A DNA stretch of 41,827 bases, from NCBI GenBank assembly GCA_964058805.1, contig CAXKVV010000645.1, forward strand, positions 1 through 41,827, given 5' to 3'. The stretch comes from Schoenoplectus triqueter (Eukaryota; Streptophyta; Magnoliopsida; Poales; Cyperaceae). Below the pieces are notes generated by a model, which did no database searches, was not told the DNA's origin, and saw only the letters and a program-made list of their open reading frames with translations. Every line of letters begins with the position of its first letter. Within the stretch, counting starts at the first letter, position 1. Of the stretch, positions 1 through 10,871 are shown piece after piece. The position numbers and the translations under genes were made by a program.

Positions 1-50
1 AAGGGAAATATTTTTTATTTTATTTTTGGCTGCTTAAAACTATATTCTAG

Positions 51-248
51 AGGCATGGTCCGCTCGACGAAGACATTTGGTGCTTATTATAAGTTTATAA
101 CAGTGTTAAAATCCTTGATGTCCTCTCTCTTGTATTCCTCTTTCTAATCCAAGCTTGTGTTATTATTTTTCTTACTCTGTGTAAATGCAGAGAGGAGACT
201 TGGGATTCAGTCTGGCGCATCTGTGGCTACAGCCTGAAGAGGGAGTGA
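51..248 (+). CDS. 3' end of an unidentified gene (last two exons, tentative)
   Basis: I do not recognise this gene. A pyrimidine-rich stretch ending in TAG at 48-50 and another ending in GCAG at 187-190 look like splice acceptors. With a donor at AA|GTTTAT (93), exon 51-92 joins 191-248 in an open frame ending in TGA at 246-248, giving a C-terminus like KTFGAYYK then EETWDSVWRICGYSLKRE. The exon from 191 is also open in another frame, ending in TAG at 263-265, so the frame is not certain. What follows to about 500-600 looks like a 3' UTR: non-coding, with AATAAT-like signals near 467. The gene would be convergent with ALG10. The rest lies outside the window. Confidence 0.35.
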
Positions 249-265
249 AGAGTAACTTTGTATAG

Positions 266-1236
266 AGTAATCCAGATTGTAGGCTTCCCTCTTGTTAGTA
301 ATATTATCTTTACATAGAGAGAGGTGTAAGTTATAATGAGGCTAGTTGTAAGATGTAAATGATAGCTGCTCTGAGATATCCCTTGCTGCACTTGCGGATT
401 CAACTTTTCTTTTCCGAGTTCTGTACAATGCTTCAGTAGTTGTATAAAGACAGGATATACAACTATAAATAATAGACTGATATGTAGAGAGAAAACTAGA
501 GAGATCTGCCTGTTGTTTTATGAAGACAGATCTTTAGTAGGTTATCTTTATGCTTTTGATAAATGAATATTTAATTTCGGTAACTTGTTTCGTTATTTGG
601 ATTTTTTTTTCTCTCTGCTGAAGTTTTGCATCTTTTTTTTTTCCTTCGTGTTTCTAATCACAATGCTGTTTTGAAACAGCAATTGAGGGACCAACTTGCT
701 TGAAGGATCTCGAGTGCTGTATAAACATCAAAACTCGTGCTCTTTCAAATTGAGTTTGCTCCTTCTTTTCCCGTCCTTGTTTCTCAAGGTTTTTTCGCTC
801 TTTGAACAGAACTTGAAAAGAATTTCCCAACATTTTTTTCTCTGCAAAATATTGCCATTTTCTCGCACTTTTTTTTTATCGGAAAGATTTTCCCGCACTT
901 CTAGTTTGTTTTATTTTTTCTGATAATAATTTTAACAAAACAAAAGGATATTTTGTTGTATTTGTTCAGATCACAGTCTAGGTTCTGCGCGTTTCATTTT
1001 CATAATTTTTCGTAAAAAGATTTCTCCGCAGAAGCTGTTCAGCAATCAATTAATCTTATTTCCATGCAATTTGGAATAAATACTTTTTGAATTTATACAA
1101 AGAAAGGCCATCTCCAGTCCGTTTTGTTTAGTTTCTAACCTTTGTCTCTTGATCTGTTTAGTATCTATCTGTTTAGTCTGTTGATTTGTTCGGCCTTCAT
1201 TTTATTCTTGGTGCGGTTTCACTTATAGTCATAAGA
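266..1236. other. Probable 3' UTR then AT-rich intergenic DNA
   Basis: No gene is visible. The T-rich open frame at 696-923 encodes a Phe/Leu/Ser-rich low-complexity peptide and looks like chance. Poly-T runs occur at 602-610 and 633-642. Confidence 0.5.
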
Positions 1237-1520
1237 TGCGTTGAATAATTTATTTTTTATTAAATCAGATATTCACGAATAATATATAATGTATTTTTTA
1301 CATAAAAAATATTTTATTTACGAATTATTCAGCAAAAAAATATATTATATATTATTCTAATTAAAATTTTATAATTTTTAATATATTTTTAAAAATTTAT
1401 CAATATAATAGATATTTTATTTATATTATATGAAATGAACTATTCTCCAATTATACTTATATTATATTCGAATTGCGAATTTTTGACCTCACTAAATAAT
1501 TTTTGAATCATGAATTTATT
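1237..1520. repeat. AT-rich dispersed repeat, family A copy 1
   Basis: This stretch resembles 17205-17477 along most of its length. Both share a TTATTYACGAATYATT block, an AAAAAAATAYATTATATATTATT block, a TTTTTAATATATTTTTAA block, TTTATATTATATGAAA, and an end of the form GAATTTTTGAYCT followed by GAATCAYGAATT. The ends carry imperfect inverted ATTCGTGA/TCACGAAT-like motifs, which suggests a MITE. No coding potential; target duplications are not clear. Confidence 0.6.
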
Positions 1521-1654
1521 ACTATGATTTCACTTATGCCAGAAAATTATCCTTTCTTATGTTATGAAAGGCAAATGGTGACCCAATTAAATATCAGTTA
1601 GCTTAATAATTGTTGTTTGAGATTTATAATCTCTGTGATTTCGAATTGAATTTC

Positions 1655-1710
1655 ATTTTTAGTTGTCCCAATTTAATTGAAATTAAAGACTTTGTTGTTG
1701 TTATTGTTGT
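1655..1710 (+). mobile_element. RTE/SINE-type 3' tail fragment
   Basis: The stretch reads GTCCCAATTTAATTGAAATT, then AAAGACTTTGTTGTTGTTATTGTTG. This AAGGCTTTGTTGTTG-type ending is typical of plant RTE LINEs and of SINEs that borrow their tail. It resembles the tail of the RTE copy that ends near 8200. Only the last 50 or so bases are recognisable. Confidence 0.5.
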
Positions 1711-3138
1711 AGCTTAATAATTGTTGTTTAGTGTTTAAGTTACCAATGGATGTAATTTCTTTGGTGGAACCAAACAAGTGATTTAAGGTATATCGCTAAA
1801 TTTGTCTATCTAATGAAGTACCAATTTTGTTGTCGGGGGTTGGAGGTGTATATATAAATTATTACTCATTAAACATATTTTTCTTTTTTTCTTTTTAAGA
1901 TTCTAAATAGCAATTGCAGCGTGATATGATGATACTCTATAAAATCTATCACGAAAAAATACATCCCATTTTCTTCAACTTCAAAATAAAATTATGTTCT
2001 TTCTAGAGCAAATAAGTGATATAGAATTGATTAAGAAGTTAATATTGAAATTTTGTTATTACAAATTCTAAATTAATATTCATAATATTGCTCATATTGT
2101 AAAACCAAATATTTTTTATACAAAATGATCTAAATAATCAAAAACTATATTACTTTCTTTACAAAAAAAAAATGTCCACAACACTAAAAACGAGTTTGGG
2201 CTTTTCAAACGGCAAAAAAAAAAAAATCAATTTTAGACGAAAATAATGAACTATGTCGAGTAATGCATGATTTTACTACTACGTTTTATGCTCTATGGCG
2301 GCTCACTATCACCGTTATAGTGGTTATAGGTTAATTAGCACAATTTCATCTCATAGCTTAGCTTCTTTAAAGATTTTACGATGTTTATTCTTTAAATGAG
2401 GATGAATTATATGAACGAAAAAATATTATTATTTTTTGTTGAACGAACTGCGAACACAAGTTCTTTGAAAATCGAAATCACTACTCTTTTGTCTATATAG
2501 CATAGAGTCACCTACTATATAAACCATAATGGTCCCATATGAGGGGGAAAAGGGGGGGAAGCCTACAAAATCACCAAAATAGCTTTAGTGACCAGAGACC
2601 ACAGTGAATCAATGACAACTTCGAATTTCAATGCTCCATTGAAAATTAGAATGCTTGGCAGGTCTTGAAGGGCACATTGTGGTAACTTGGCTAATTTTAT
2701 TTTGGAGAAGTGACAAAATCCATTGGTGTTTTGGACTAATTGATTAGAAAGTAAACATTATACGCGGATTTTCAAACCATTGTAACTATACATTTGGTGT
2801 TTAAATTAGCTTTTTCATATGTCAAAAATGTAATGATTTCGAAATAGCAGCGTTGTATTGCTGAACTTGTCAAACAATTTGGAACAATAAATCGCTTACA
2901 CAATTTATCAAAGAATATTGAAGATCATAAAAATAACACTATTCTACGTGTATTCCGAATAGCACTATTTCAACCTTATTTTCTGGTTTACCAAAAGATT
3001 AATTTCAGAATATATGTTGTATCCACCTTTTGTGTACAAAAAGGATGGAATTAAAGCTGCCTACAAATTTTTCTTGCAAAAAACAACTTGAAACTAAAAG
3101 ATGAGAACAAACAAAAACAAATTAACATTGAAGTAAAT
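1711..3138. other. AT-rich intergenic DNA and ALG10 3' flank
   Basis: No gene or repeat recognised. The ALG10 3' UTR (minus strand) must lie at the right end, just below 3139. A plus-strand CTATATAAACC at about 2514 resembles a TATA box but no gene follows it. Confidence 0.5.
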
Positions 3139-6100
3139 CTACCACATAAAACGCTGTGTGCCATGTTCATGCGCCCAGTAAAATGGCCGAAACAAGAAGA
3201 GCCCCATTGTTAATGCATTGATCACAGCGTAAACAAAACTCAACAGCAGCAAATTCCTTTCACTCATAATTGGCGAATGAATAATCAAGAGGACCAATGG
3301 AATCGTAAAATATCTGAACTCAATTAATGGTGCCGGAACAAGAACCAGAACAACTGATATAATGTATGACAGAACCCATATTATTTTCTGCTCTTTCCCT
3401 GAAAAGGATAAGGTCATGTGTTTAAGCTGATGATCATAAACAAAAGGCTGAAAGATCATTTTTGCTGGTAAGTTTGCAAACCCGAAAAAAAAAATCCTTC
3501 TAAAAGCTGTTTGCAAGAAAATCTGAAGTGCTAAATAAATTTATTTCAGAAAAATCCTTCTGCAAATAGAACAATCCATGCTTCAGTTAGTGTGCTCTAA
3601 GAAACAAAAATCTACTAGTAATTTGTAGTAGTAACTAAATTTCAATTAGAAAACTGTTGATGCAACAGACAGCCTGAGTAAATATTAAATGAGATGGCAC
3701 ATCTCAGTCCCTTGTTTAAAAGGAAATTTAAGGAAAGGATGGCATCACAAATCATAAGGTAATTTGATTGTGTCAATGTTATTTTATTACTTGAATAGCA
3801 CAAAAAGTGTTACAGGGATATTTTCAATTTGTCCAACAATTAAGAAATTCTTTCAGCATGCACTAAAAAAATTTATACTGGGATTCTATTTTCTGAGTTC
3901 TAGGTATTTCAGGAGACTTCTTTTCCTCAAATTTCTCCTTTATATTCAAAATATAAGATTGTTGATAAATCATGAAAACTATGAAAGGGATTTAACTGAC
4001 CTAGAGCAGTCAAAATGGAAAACCATGCATAAACATAAAGCGGGATGAGAGCATATTTGATAGCCCAGTGAACCTGTATAAGCCTTCGCCAGATATAGAA
4101 GGTGTAGTGTCTGTTGTCAGCTAGTAGATATGGATGTGCTATGCTGGAAAATAAAAACACAATTTAAGAAAATCTATCCTGCAAAGGGGAAAAAAGGAAA
4201 GTGCCTTCTCCAGTGGAAAGCCTTACCTAAAGTATTTGACCCATACAGTGCTTAAGCAAAAAGCCACAGAAAAGAGAAGAATGCTGCGACTTCTGCTTTT
4301 AGCAACTAGATGGAAAGACCAAATTACATGGCTAGGACTGAAATGGACAGGAAATGTAGCAGCTGCTGAAGCTAGACCGAAATATAAAATTTGAGAGAAG
4401 TGTGGAGACACAACATGAGCCTCCTTAGCTCCTGCCATACATAATCAATCATCATCATTAGTTCTCATATATTTTCTTAACAAGTTAATAAGAAGCATCA
4501 ATAAAAAGAATTACCAAGAACTATGCCACCATTCAAGAAAACAAAGGCCACAAAAGCTGCAAGGACAGATGCAAAGGGAGTGAATGCTATCACCACTTTC
4601 CACTTGAAGTACCAAAGATTTTTGCACAGGGCAACGATATTACCAATCACACCTGCCAATTTTTGCATATAATTACCTAAGCAAATAGCTTTGAAGTATC
4701 AATTCTGCTACTATCATTTATCTGTTGTACTATTGTAATAAGCTAACAATCATGTCATGTTGTCCTATATTTCAAAAGAAGTACACATTGAAATATGAAG
4801 AGAAATCATTAATTCAAGTGCACAAACCAGAGGAATGATCAAGCAGCCTTTCTCTCGAGTCAGTTCTTAGCATCTTGCTCATAGTTGTGCTATCTTTTTG
4901 TCGTTTTCTCAAGTTTGAAGAAAAGGCCTTCATGTCCTTATTGGTTGGGTTCTGCTCATGTTTTTCTATTTGAGTATCATAATTCTCCCTTAATGGATGT
5001 TCCTTAGCAGAGAGATCCTCAATAAAACATATTGCACCATTTGCAGCCACAAAAATAACCCAAATTACATTTGTCTGCCGACATAGCACTGCCACAGCCC
5101 CAAACTATATAATAAAAAAAAGAACCATTAGGTTTATGACAACTTCAGATTTACACATGCTTTTGAGGATTTGCTACAAAACCCAATATTTTTCTTTTAC
5201 ACAAACAGAAGATAGTATAATAACTACTTGCGTGCAAGCAGTTCATGACAGTTCCCAAAGGACATATACCTATTCCCATCAGCCATCAGACTAACCTAAC
5301 AAGCAAGTGAATTTACAAATGTATTACAAATATTCAATTCGGAAAAAAGAACATCATGCTATCAAAACAAATTAAAGGTTATCAGAACCTTTACAACTGT
5401 AAAAGTTTGATCAGTTTGTGGTACAGTATTAACATCAACAGTAAGTAGGAGGCCATGGAACAAGCATTGTACTTGATGAGTCACAATCAATACCAATTTA
5501 TCCCAACAGTACTTACCATTGCACTAAACCAGTAGTTCTTCTTCAAACAAGCTAGGTACATTGCAAGAACAGCAGTGAGAGAAGCAACATCAGTATAATA
5601 AAGAAATGTGAAGAACCAGTGCACTGGGTATAGACCAACCAAAATAGCATAAAGAGTTGCCTTCCCTTCCTTTATTCCGGGTCTCATATGCATAACAATA
5701 TCTCGAACTAGTATGCTACATGTAATTGCTAAGACAACATTTGTGAACCGTAGGATCGGGGTGGTACATAGATCTGATTGAGTCAGGTTCAAGATCCATT
5801 TGCCTGGAAACAAAGAAGCAATGTATGCAAGTGAAAGACCATACCTGCATGGTGTTCAAGAGGAATGAAAATCAAGTGGAAAATGCAACTGGCCAGGGAA
5901 TTGACCAACCAAAACAGCAGCAAACAAAGTAACATCAGGTCAAAATAATTGCCTTCGACTAAAAGCTAATGGCAAACTTTTCTTAACATTAAGATGTGAT
6001 GTTTCTATCAGAACGGGTAAAATGCTGGTAGATTTAGGTTGTAGCAGCACTAGCACACACCAGTCACTGGGCTGGAACAGCTTGCTAACCATAAATGTAA

Positions 6101-6969
6101 AATGATGCAGATTTGTAACCTTGATTGTGTCCAGGGGCGGAGCCAGACTTCCGGTAGGGGAGGATGTGAAAATTTTTCTTCAACATAAGCATATTTTCTA
6201 TTTTTTTTCTGAATATATACATATAGAGAGACTATTGTGAAAATGTTTGTATTTCAGCCGATATGCAAACGCATCAAAAAATATATTTTAAAATCTAAAA
6301 AATTTCAATTTAAGGTTTTCATATGAAGAATTTGTTGAAAATCATAAATTGAAATTTTTGAGATTTTAAAATATATTTTTTGACGCGTTTGCATATCGGC
6401 TGAAATGCAAACGTTTTCACAATAGTTTCTCTCTCTGTATGTATGTATATATATATATATAACCACAAAGGTATTTTTGAAATTCTTTCTGGCCAGGGGG
6501 GCGCAGCCATTGATTGTATCATAGGTTAATTCTAAATGGCCGTAAGACTGTAATTTGGTGAAATTCTAATAAAACCAGACCTTTGGTAGGGGATAAGACC
6601 AGTTTTAAAAACTGGTACAAAAAGGGACCTATAAGGAATGCCTTGAAAAATGATAATCATAAAAAAAAATCTAATGAGAGGAACTAACAAGCCAGGAGGC
6701 GTGGTGATCATGGGATCCCAATACCGAAAATTGCCTTGGCAGTACTGCTGCGCCTGAGGGATGTGAAATATCTCGTCCTGTCAAAGAGATTTCATCCTTA
6801 GTAGACAATCATCACAAAAAAAAAAAAAAACTAAGAAAAAAAAGAAAGAGGATGGCAATCGTGGAGCCTGGAGAAAGACCATGTAAGGTTGGGGAACGAT
6901 GCAATTGAGGAGAAAAGAAATGGGGATCGCCCACAGGCCCACCGCCACCGCCGTCGTCACCCTCTCCAT
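3139..6969 (-). CDS. ALG10: Dol-P-Glc:Glc2Man9GlcNAc2-PP-Dol alpha-1,2-glucosyltransferase (ALG10), 8 exons
   Basis: ALG10 adds the third, terminal glucose to the dolichol-linked N-glycan precursor in the ER lumen, using dolichyl-phosphate glucose. Coding exons (minus strand): 6969-6880, 6777-6689, 5844-5517, 5104-4828, 4652-4515, 4431-4227, 4143-4001, 3398-3139. Together they make 1530 nt and 509 aa, the usual family length. All introns are GT-AG and the phases agree. The product starts [33 protein letters not shown] begins at residue 31, followed by [29 protein letters not shown] begins at about residue 379, and the protein ends GTQRFMW; all of these are family landmarks. Several hydrophobic segments fit a polytopic ER membrane protein. 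A lysine-rich polar stretch in exon 4 is probably a variable loop. The first donor (ATG|GTCTTT) is weak but is required by the protein alignment. No frameshift or stop is seen; it looks functional. Confidence 0.95.
6132..6512. mobile_element. hAT-like foldback MITE in ALG10 intron 2
   Basis: The left end is CAGGGGCGGAGCCAG. The right end, read inward, is CAATGGCTGCGCC (9 of 13 bases agree with the left). It is flanked by 8-bp direct repeats ATTGTGTC (6124-6131) and ATTGTATC (6513-6520), matching at 7 of 8. Inside, arms 6226-6312 and 6345-6435 are near-perfect inverted repeats with a loop of about 32 nt. A (TA)n tract follows at about 6443-6462. It lies wholly inside intron 2 (5845-6688), so the hairpin is transcribed with the ALG10 pre-mRNA. 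It has no coding capacity. The 18556-19000 element has the same terminus type. Confidence 0.75.
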
Positions 6970-7200
6970 TTCTGTCTGTCTCGCTCGTCTTCGTTTTTTC
7001 TTTGAGAATCCCTCCTCCCTCTCTCGCTCTCTATCTCTTTGAAAAGATGGCAGTACCTTCCTCTCTCTCGGTGGTGAAATCGAGCGGAGAGTGCTAATCG
7101 CCTGGCGCGAACGATAGGACGGGAGATCTGTTTCCTCCAGGCAGGTAAACTTAGGGAACCGACGGGTGAACACTGAATAACGCTAGCAGGCCGGAGATTT
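6970..7200 (-). promoter_or_regulatory. ALG10 5' UTR and proximal promoter
   Basis: The sequence upstream of the ALG10 ATG on the minus strand is rich in GAGA/CTCT runs (about 7015-7045), which is common in plant leaders. The minus-strand open frame extends upstream through the leader to 7173, but the protein family starts at MERVTT (6969). The transcription start is not resolved and no clear TATA box is seen. Confidence 0.45.
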
Positions 7201-7203
7201 GTA

Positions 7204-7400
7204 GATTAAGACGGTTGGTTTTAATTTGAACGGTTATAAAAAAATATATATAAAAATTTTAATGTACGGAGAAATTTATTATTATTAAATTAAAATCGCT
7301 AATTGATAATCGGACGATTCATAATGAAAAAATCACACAATTTCACAGAGGATATCATTTCGCAGGTGTTATGCCGTGGGCGCCCTTCCTCCGTGGAGGT
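7204..7400. repeat. Dispersed repeat family C, copy 1
   Basis: It carries ATTTTAATGTACGG, TTTATTATTATTAAAT, an ATCG block, then GAAAAAATCACACA and CACAGAGG. The same succession of blocks occurs at 7432-7575 and, partly, at 39700-39840. It has no coding capacity and lies directly upstream of ALG10, so it may form part of its distal promoter. Confidence 0.55.
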
Positions 7401-7431
7401 TTTCTTTACGGAAATCTTCACATAAAAATTT

Positions 7432-7575
7432 AAACGACTCGTTTTAATCTAAAGAGAAGTCTAAATATAAATTTTAATGTATGGAAGATTTATTAGTATT
7501 AAATTAAAATTGTTGATCGATGATAAGACGACTCACAACAAAAGAATCACACAGCTCCACAGAGGTTGGCTCTCC
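7432..7575. repeat. Dispersed repeat family C, copy 2
   Basis: It shares with copy 1, in the same orientation, ATTTTAATGTATGG, TTTATTAGTATTAAATT, a GATCGATGATAAGACGA block, AAGAATCACACA and CACAGAGG. The two copies start about 230 bp apart. The short open frame at 7477-7692 is a by-product of this repeat. Confidence 0.55.
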
Positions 7576-7639
7576 AAAGGATATGAGTTTGCTACGCTAC
7601 CGCCTACGAAATTCACATTATTTAACCATTCATTTAGCA

Positions 7640-7985
7640 AATTAAGGAATAGTCTTAGAAGAGTGAAGAGTAATAGAATGGTGTCATTATAAAAAAAATA
7701 ATGGTAAAGTGCTATTCTTGACTATTCGGTAGAGCAAAAGTATCATTTGACAGTTGTTAATTAGAATAGTTAAAATATAGATAATTATGATACTAACAAT
7801 GATGATGATGATAATAATAAAATAATAATGATAATGATAATAAATTAAAATCATAATATAATAGTATAATATAATATAATTAAATAATAATCGCTATTCT
7901 ACAATAGCTAAATCGATATACCACTTATAGTTTGGTATATCAGTTTATCACCCTTTCACACTCATCTACTTAGCTAATTCATCAA
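7640..7985. repeat. Dispersed repeat family D, copy 1, with AT-rich microsatellite core
   Basis: Its parts are a TGCTATTCTTGACTATT arm, TTTGACAGTTGTTAATTAGA, a variable (ATGATAATA)n core, then GATATACCAC...GGTATATCAG and CTCATCTACTTAG. The same parts occur in reverse complement at 39880-40430, with a different core length. Termini resembling GGAATAGCAA suggest a non-autonomous DNA transposon whose middle has become a microsatellite. Confidence 0.55.
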
Positions 7986-8199
7986 AATAATAATGTTATT
8001 TTTACTTTTTATTATTGCTGTCAAACCACTTCTTACAAAATCTTCGAGTCGGGACCAACCGGATGCAGAGCTTGTGATAAAAAATGAGAAAAATGATGAA
8101 AAAGGAGCTCTCTAATGACACAGAGGCAATTAATTCCAAAAATTAGAGGATAATCGTATGACAAGCATTTTTTAATAATGTTGGAAAAATAAAGTTTAA

Positions 8200-10074
8200 A
8201 CAACAATAACAAAGCTTTTAATCCCAAATAAATTGGGGTAGACTAAAAATGAAACCCAATCGGAAAACATAATATCAAAGATCTCAAATATCAGTGATAA
8301 TAATGAATATGATGAAAGAAAAAGAAAATAAATAAATAAAATAATAATAATAAATAAATAAATAAAGATGATAATGATAATGATAATATGCTAATAGTAA
8401 TAGCAATAGCAATAATAACAATAATAATAGTACAATAAACCTCTATTATAAAATCTATTTCTAAATCCTAAAATTCTATTTTAAAACATAATTCTAAATT
8501 CTAAATCCTAAAATCTTATTTCTAACCCTCTATTCTAAAATCTATTTCTAAATTCTAAATCCTAAAATCCTAAACATCTAAAAACATGAAGAATATAACT
8601 CTACTATTAAACTCTAGTTCATAAATTATGGTTTAGATAAATGAATCGTCATCTTCCAAGCACTCATATCCAAAGCAAGCTCTTTGGATATATTCCATTA
8701 TTTCAAATCTCTTTTTATTGCTTCCTCACATGTCATGTCAACCTCTTTCTCTTCTTGTATTTTCAGGACGACTTAGAATATCGCTGCGTACTGGTGCTTC
8801 AGGAGGTCTTCGTTGGATATGACCAAACCATCGCAAACGATGTTGGACTAGCTTCTCTTGAATTGGTGCTACCCCAAATTTGTCCCTAATATCATCATTT
8901 CTGATTTGATCTTTCCTTGTGTGGCCACATATCCAACGCAACATCCGCATTTCAGCTACACTCATCTTCTGAACGTGTTGTCCTTTTATAGCCCAATATT
9001 ATGTGTCATACATCATCGCGGGTCTAATCGTCATCCTGTAGAACTTGCTTTTTAGTTTGTTTGAGTCCTTCTTGTCACAAAGAACACCATAAGTTTGTCT
9101 CTATTTTACTCATCTAACTCTTATTCTATGACTAACATTTTCATTGATCTCTCCTTCACTCTGCAACATCGATCCCAAATATTGAAATGTGTCATTCATG
9201 GGTACTACTCGTCCATCCAAACTAACATCTCCGTCATCTGAGTTTTCTCCGCTGAACTGACACCTCATATATTCAGTTTTTGTCATACTAAGTCTAAAAC
9301 ATTTCGATTCTAAAGTTTGTCTCCACAACTCTAGTTTCTGATTGACTCTAATTCTGCTCTCGTCAATCAGCACCACATCATCAGCAAAGAGCATACACCA
9401 AGGAATATCTCCTTGTATGTCCTTTGTGATCTCGTCCATCACTAAGGTGAAAATATTTGAACTCAATGCTGACCTTTGATGTAATCCTATCTTAATAAAA
9501 AATATATCGGACTCGCCGTCACATGCTCTCACACAAGTCACAATATTTGTGTACATATCCTTAATAAGGGTAACGTACTTTGTTGGGACTAGTTTCCTTT
9601 TAAGCGCCCATCACATGATATTTCTCGGTATTTTATCATACGTTTTTTCTAAATCAATAGGTCCTTCTTCTGTTCCCGATGTTTCTCCATAAGTTGTCTT
9701 ATCAAGAAAATCGCCTCCATAGTGGACCTCCCAGACATAAAACCAAACTGATTTTTAGAGACAGTTGTCAGTTTTCTTAAACGGTGCTCGATCACTTTCT
9801 CCCAAAAATTTATGGTATGATTCATGAGCTTAATTCCTCTATAATTAGTACAACTTTGAATATATCCTTTATTCTTGAAGATTAGTACTAATATACTTCT
9901 TCTCCACTCATCAGGCATCTTATTGGACCGGAAAATGGTATTAAATAGTTTAGTGAGTCACACTATTGCTATATCTCTAAGATATCTCTATATCTCAATC
10001 AGGATGTCATTTGATCCTAACGTCTTACCTGTTTTCATCTTTTTTAAAACTTCTTTCACCTCAGACTCTTAAAT
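8200..10074 (-). mobile_element. RTE-clade LINE, reverse transcriptase to 3' end, decayed
   Basis: Minus-strand fragments read as a plant RTE non-LTR retrotransposon. WRRSILVLIFKNKG and YRGIKLMNHTINFWEKVIEH (9649-9918) are the RT fingers. A FADD catalytic box encoded at 9377-9388 lies in the frame 9110-9556. A C-terminal part with MRMLRWICGHTR and RLRWFGHIQRRP lies at 8738-8965. Frameshifts and stops separate the pieces, so it is inactive. The 3' end near 8200 shows the AAAGCTTTGTTATTGTTG tail typical of the group (minus strand). Between 8290 and 8640, AAT/AATA-type tracts fall inside or near the 3' part. The 5' continuation lies at 15216-15525, across the inserted LTR element. Confidence 0.85.
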
Positions 10075-10786
10075 TGTCACACCCCAGAAATAAATGAATC
10101 GGATTAGGGGTGCTAATCCCGCCACGTACGCACGACGAGACGTGCGTACGAAAGGCTAAGTGAATAAGAATGAAAATAAAGAAAATCCCAGGATGAACAA
10201 AACAATAATAATAATACAAAACAAAACAGTCCAGAATATACAGATAAATACAACGCCAGACACCGGCGGGGCTAACACCATCGGAATGGGTAGCAAAATC
10301 TCTCAAATAAAACCCAAAGAAAGAAATCAAAAATCCGGTGCCCGATAAGCCCTAATCAACTACCCGCCTCACTGTGCTGATGCGGCGAAGCACCTCTGAT
10401 ATCACGCAGGACTGCTGCACCTAGCACTCTCATCAAAACTCGAGCTCATACCTGTAAACCTGGATCCCACAACTACCGTGGAAACATGAGTAATTTTTAA
10501 AAATTACTCAGTACGGATTTAGATCCAGCCTTAAGATTTGATCTTCTTTCCTAGACTGGACCCAAATACCGATACCGAATTTAAATGCATTGAATTATAT
10601 AAATATATGTTAATGTATTATTATTTTATACATTTCGAGAACACCTCTACATGAATGACATGAAATGACAATTAACCCTGAAATAGAAAATCTGAGGAAA
10701 TAGTAATATAATAATAAATATAAGGTACGAGTAAACAAACACCCGAAATAAATATCCCAATTTGCAAATCACCAGATCTATCCCAA

Positions 10787-10871
10787 GCGGGCGCCACCAG
10801 CGTCCCAACTTACGAACTTGGGCCTTGCCTAAGCGGGCGCCACCAGCGACCCAACTTACGAACTTAGGACT
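10787..10871. repeat. Tandem duplication within the long LTR
   Basis: Two adjacent units of about 40-46 bp each contain AAGCGGGCGCCACCAGCG followed by CCCAACTTACGAACTT. A second duplicated block, built on AGCCTACACTGTACC and GGACCGCATCCCG, follows at about 11085-11200. Confidence 0.75.

Noticed and set aside
696..923. 75-codon hydrophobic open frame
   Set aside because: It is a T-rich stretch downstream of a gene's 3' UTR, with no conserved motif.
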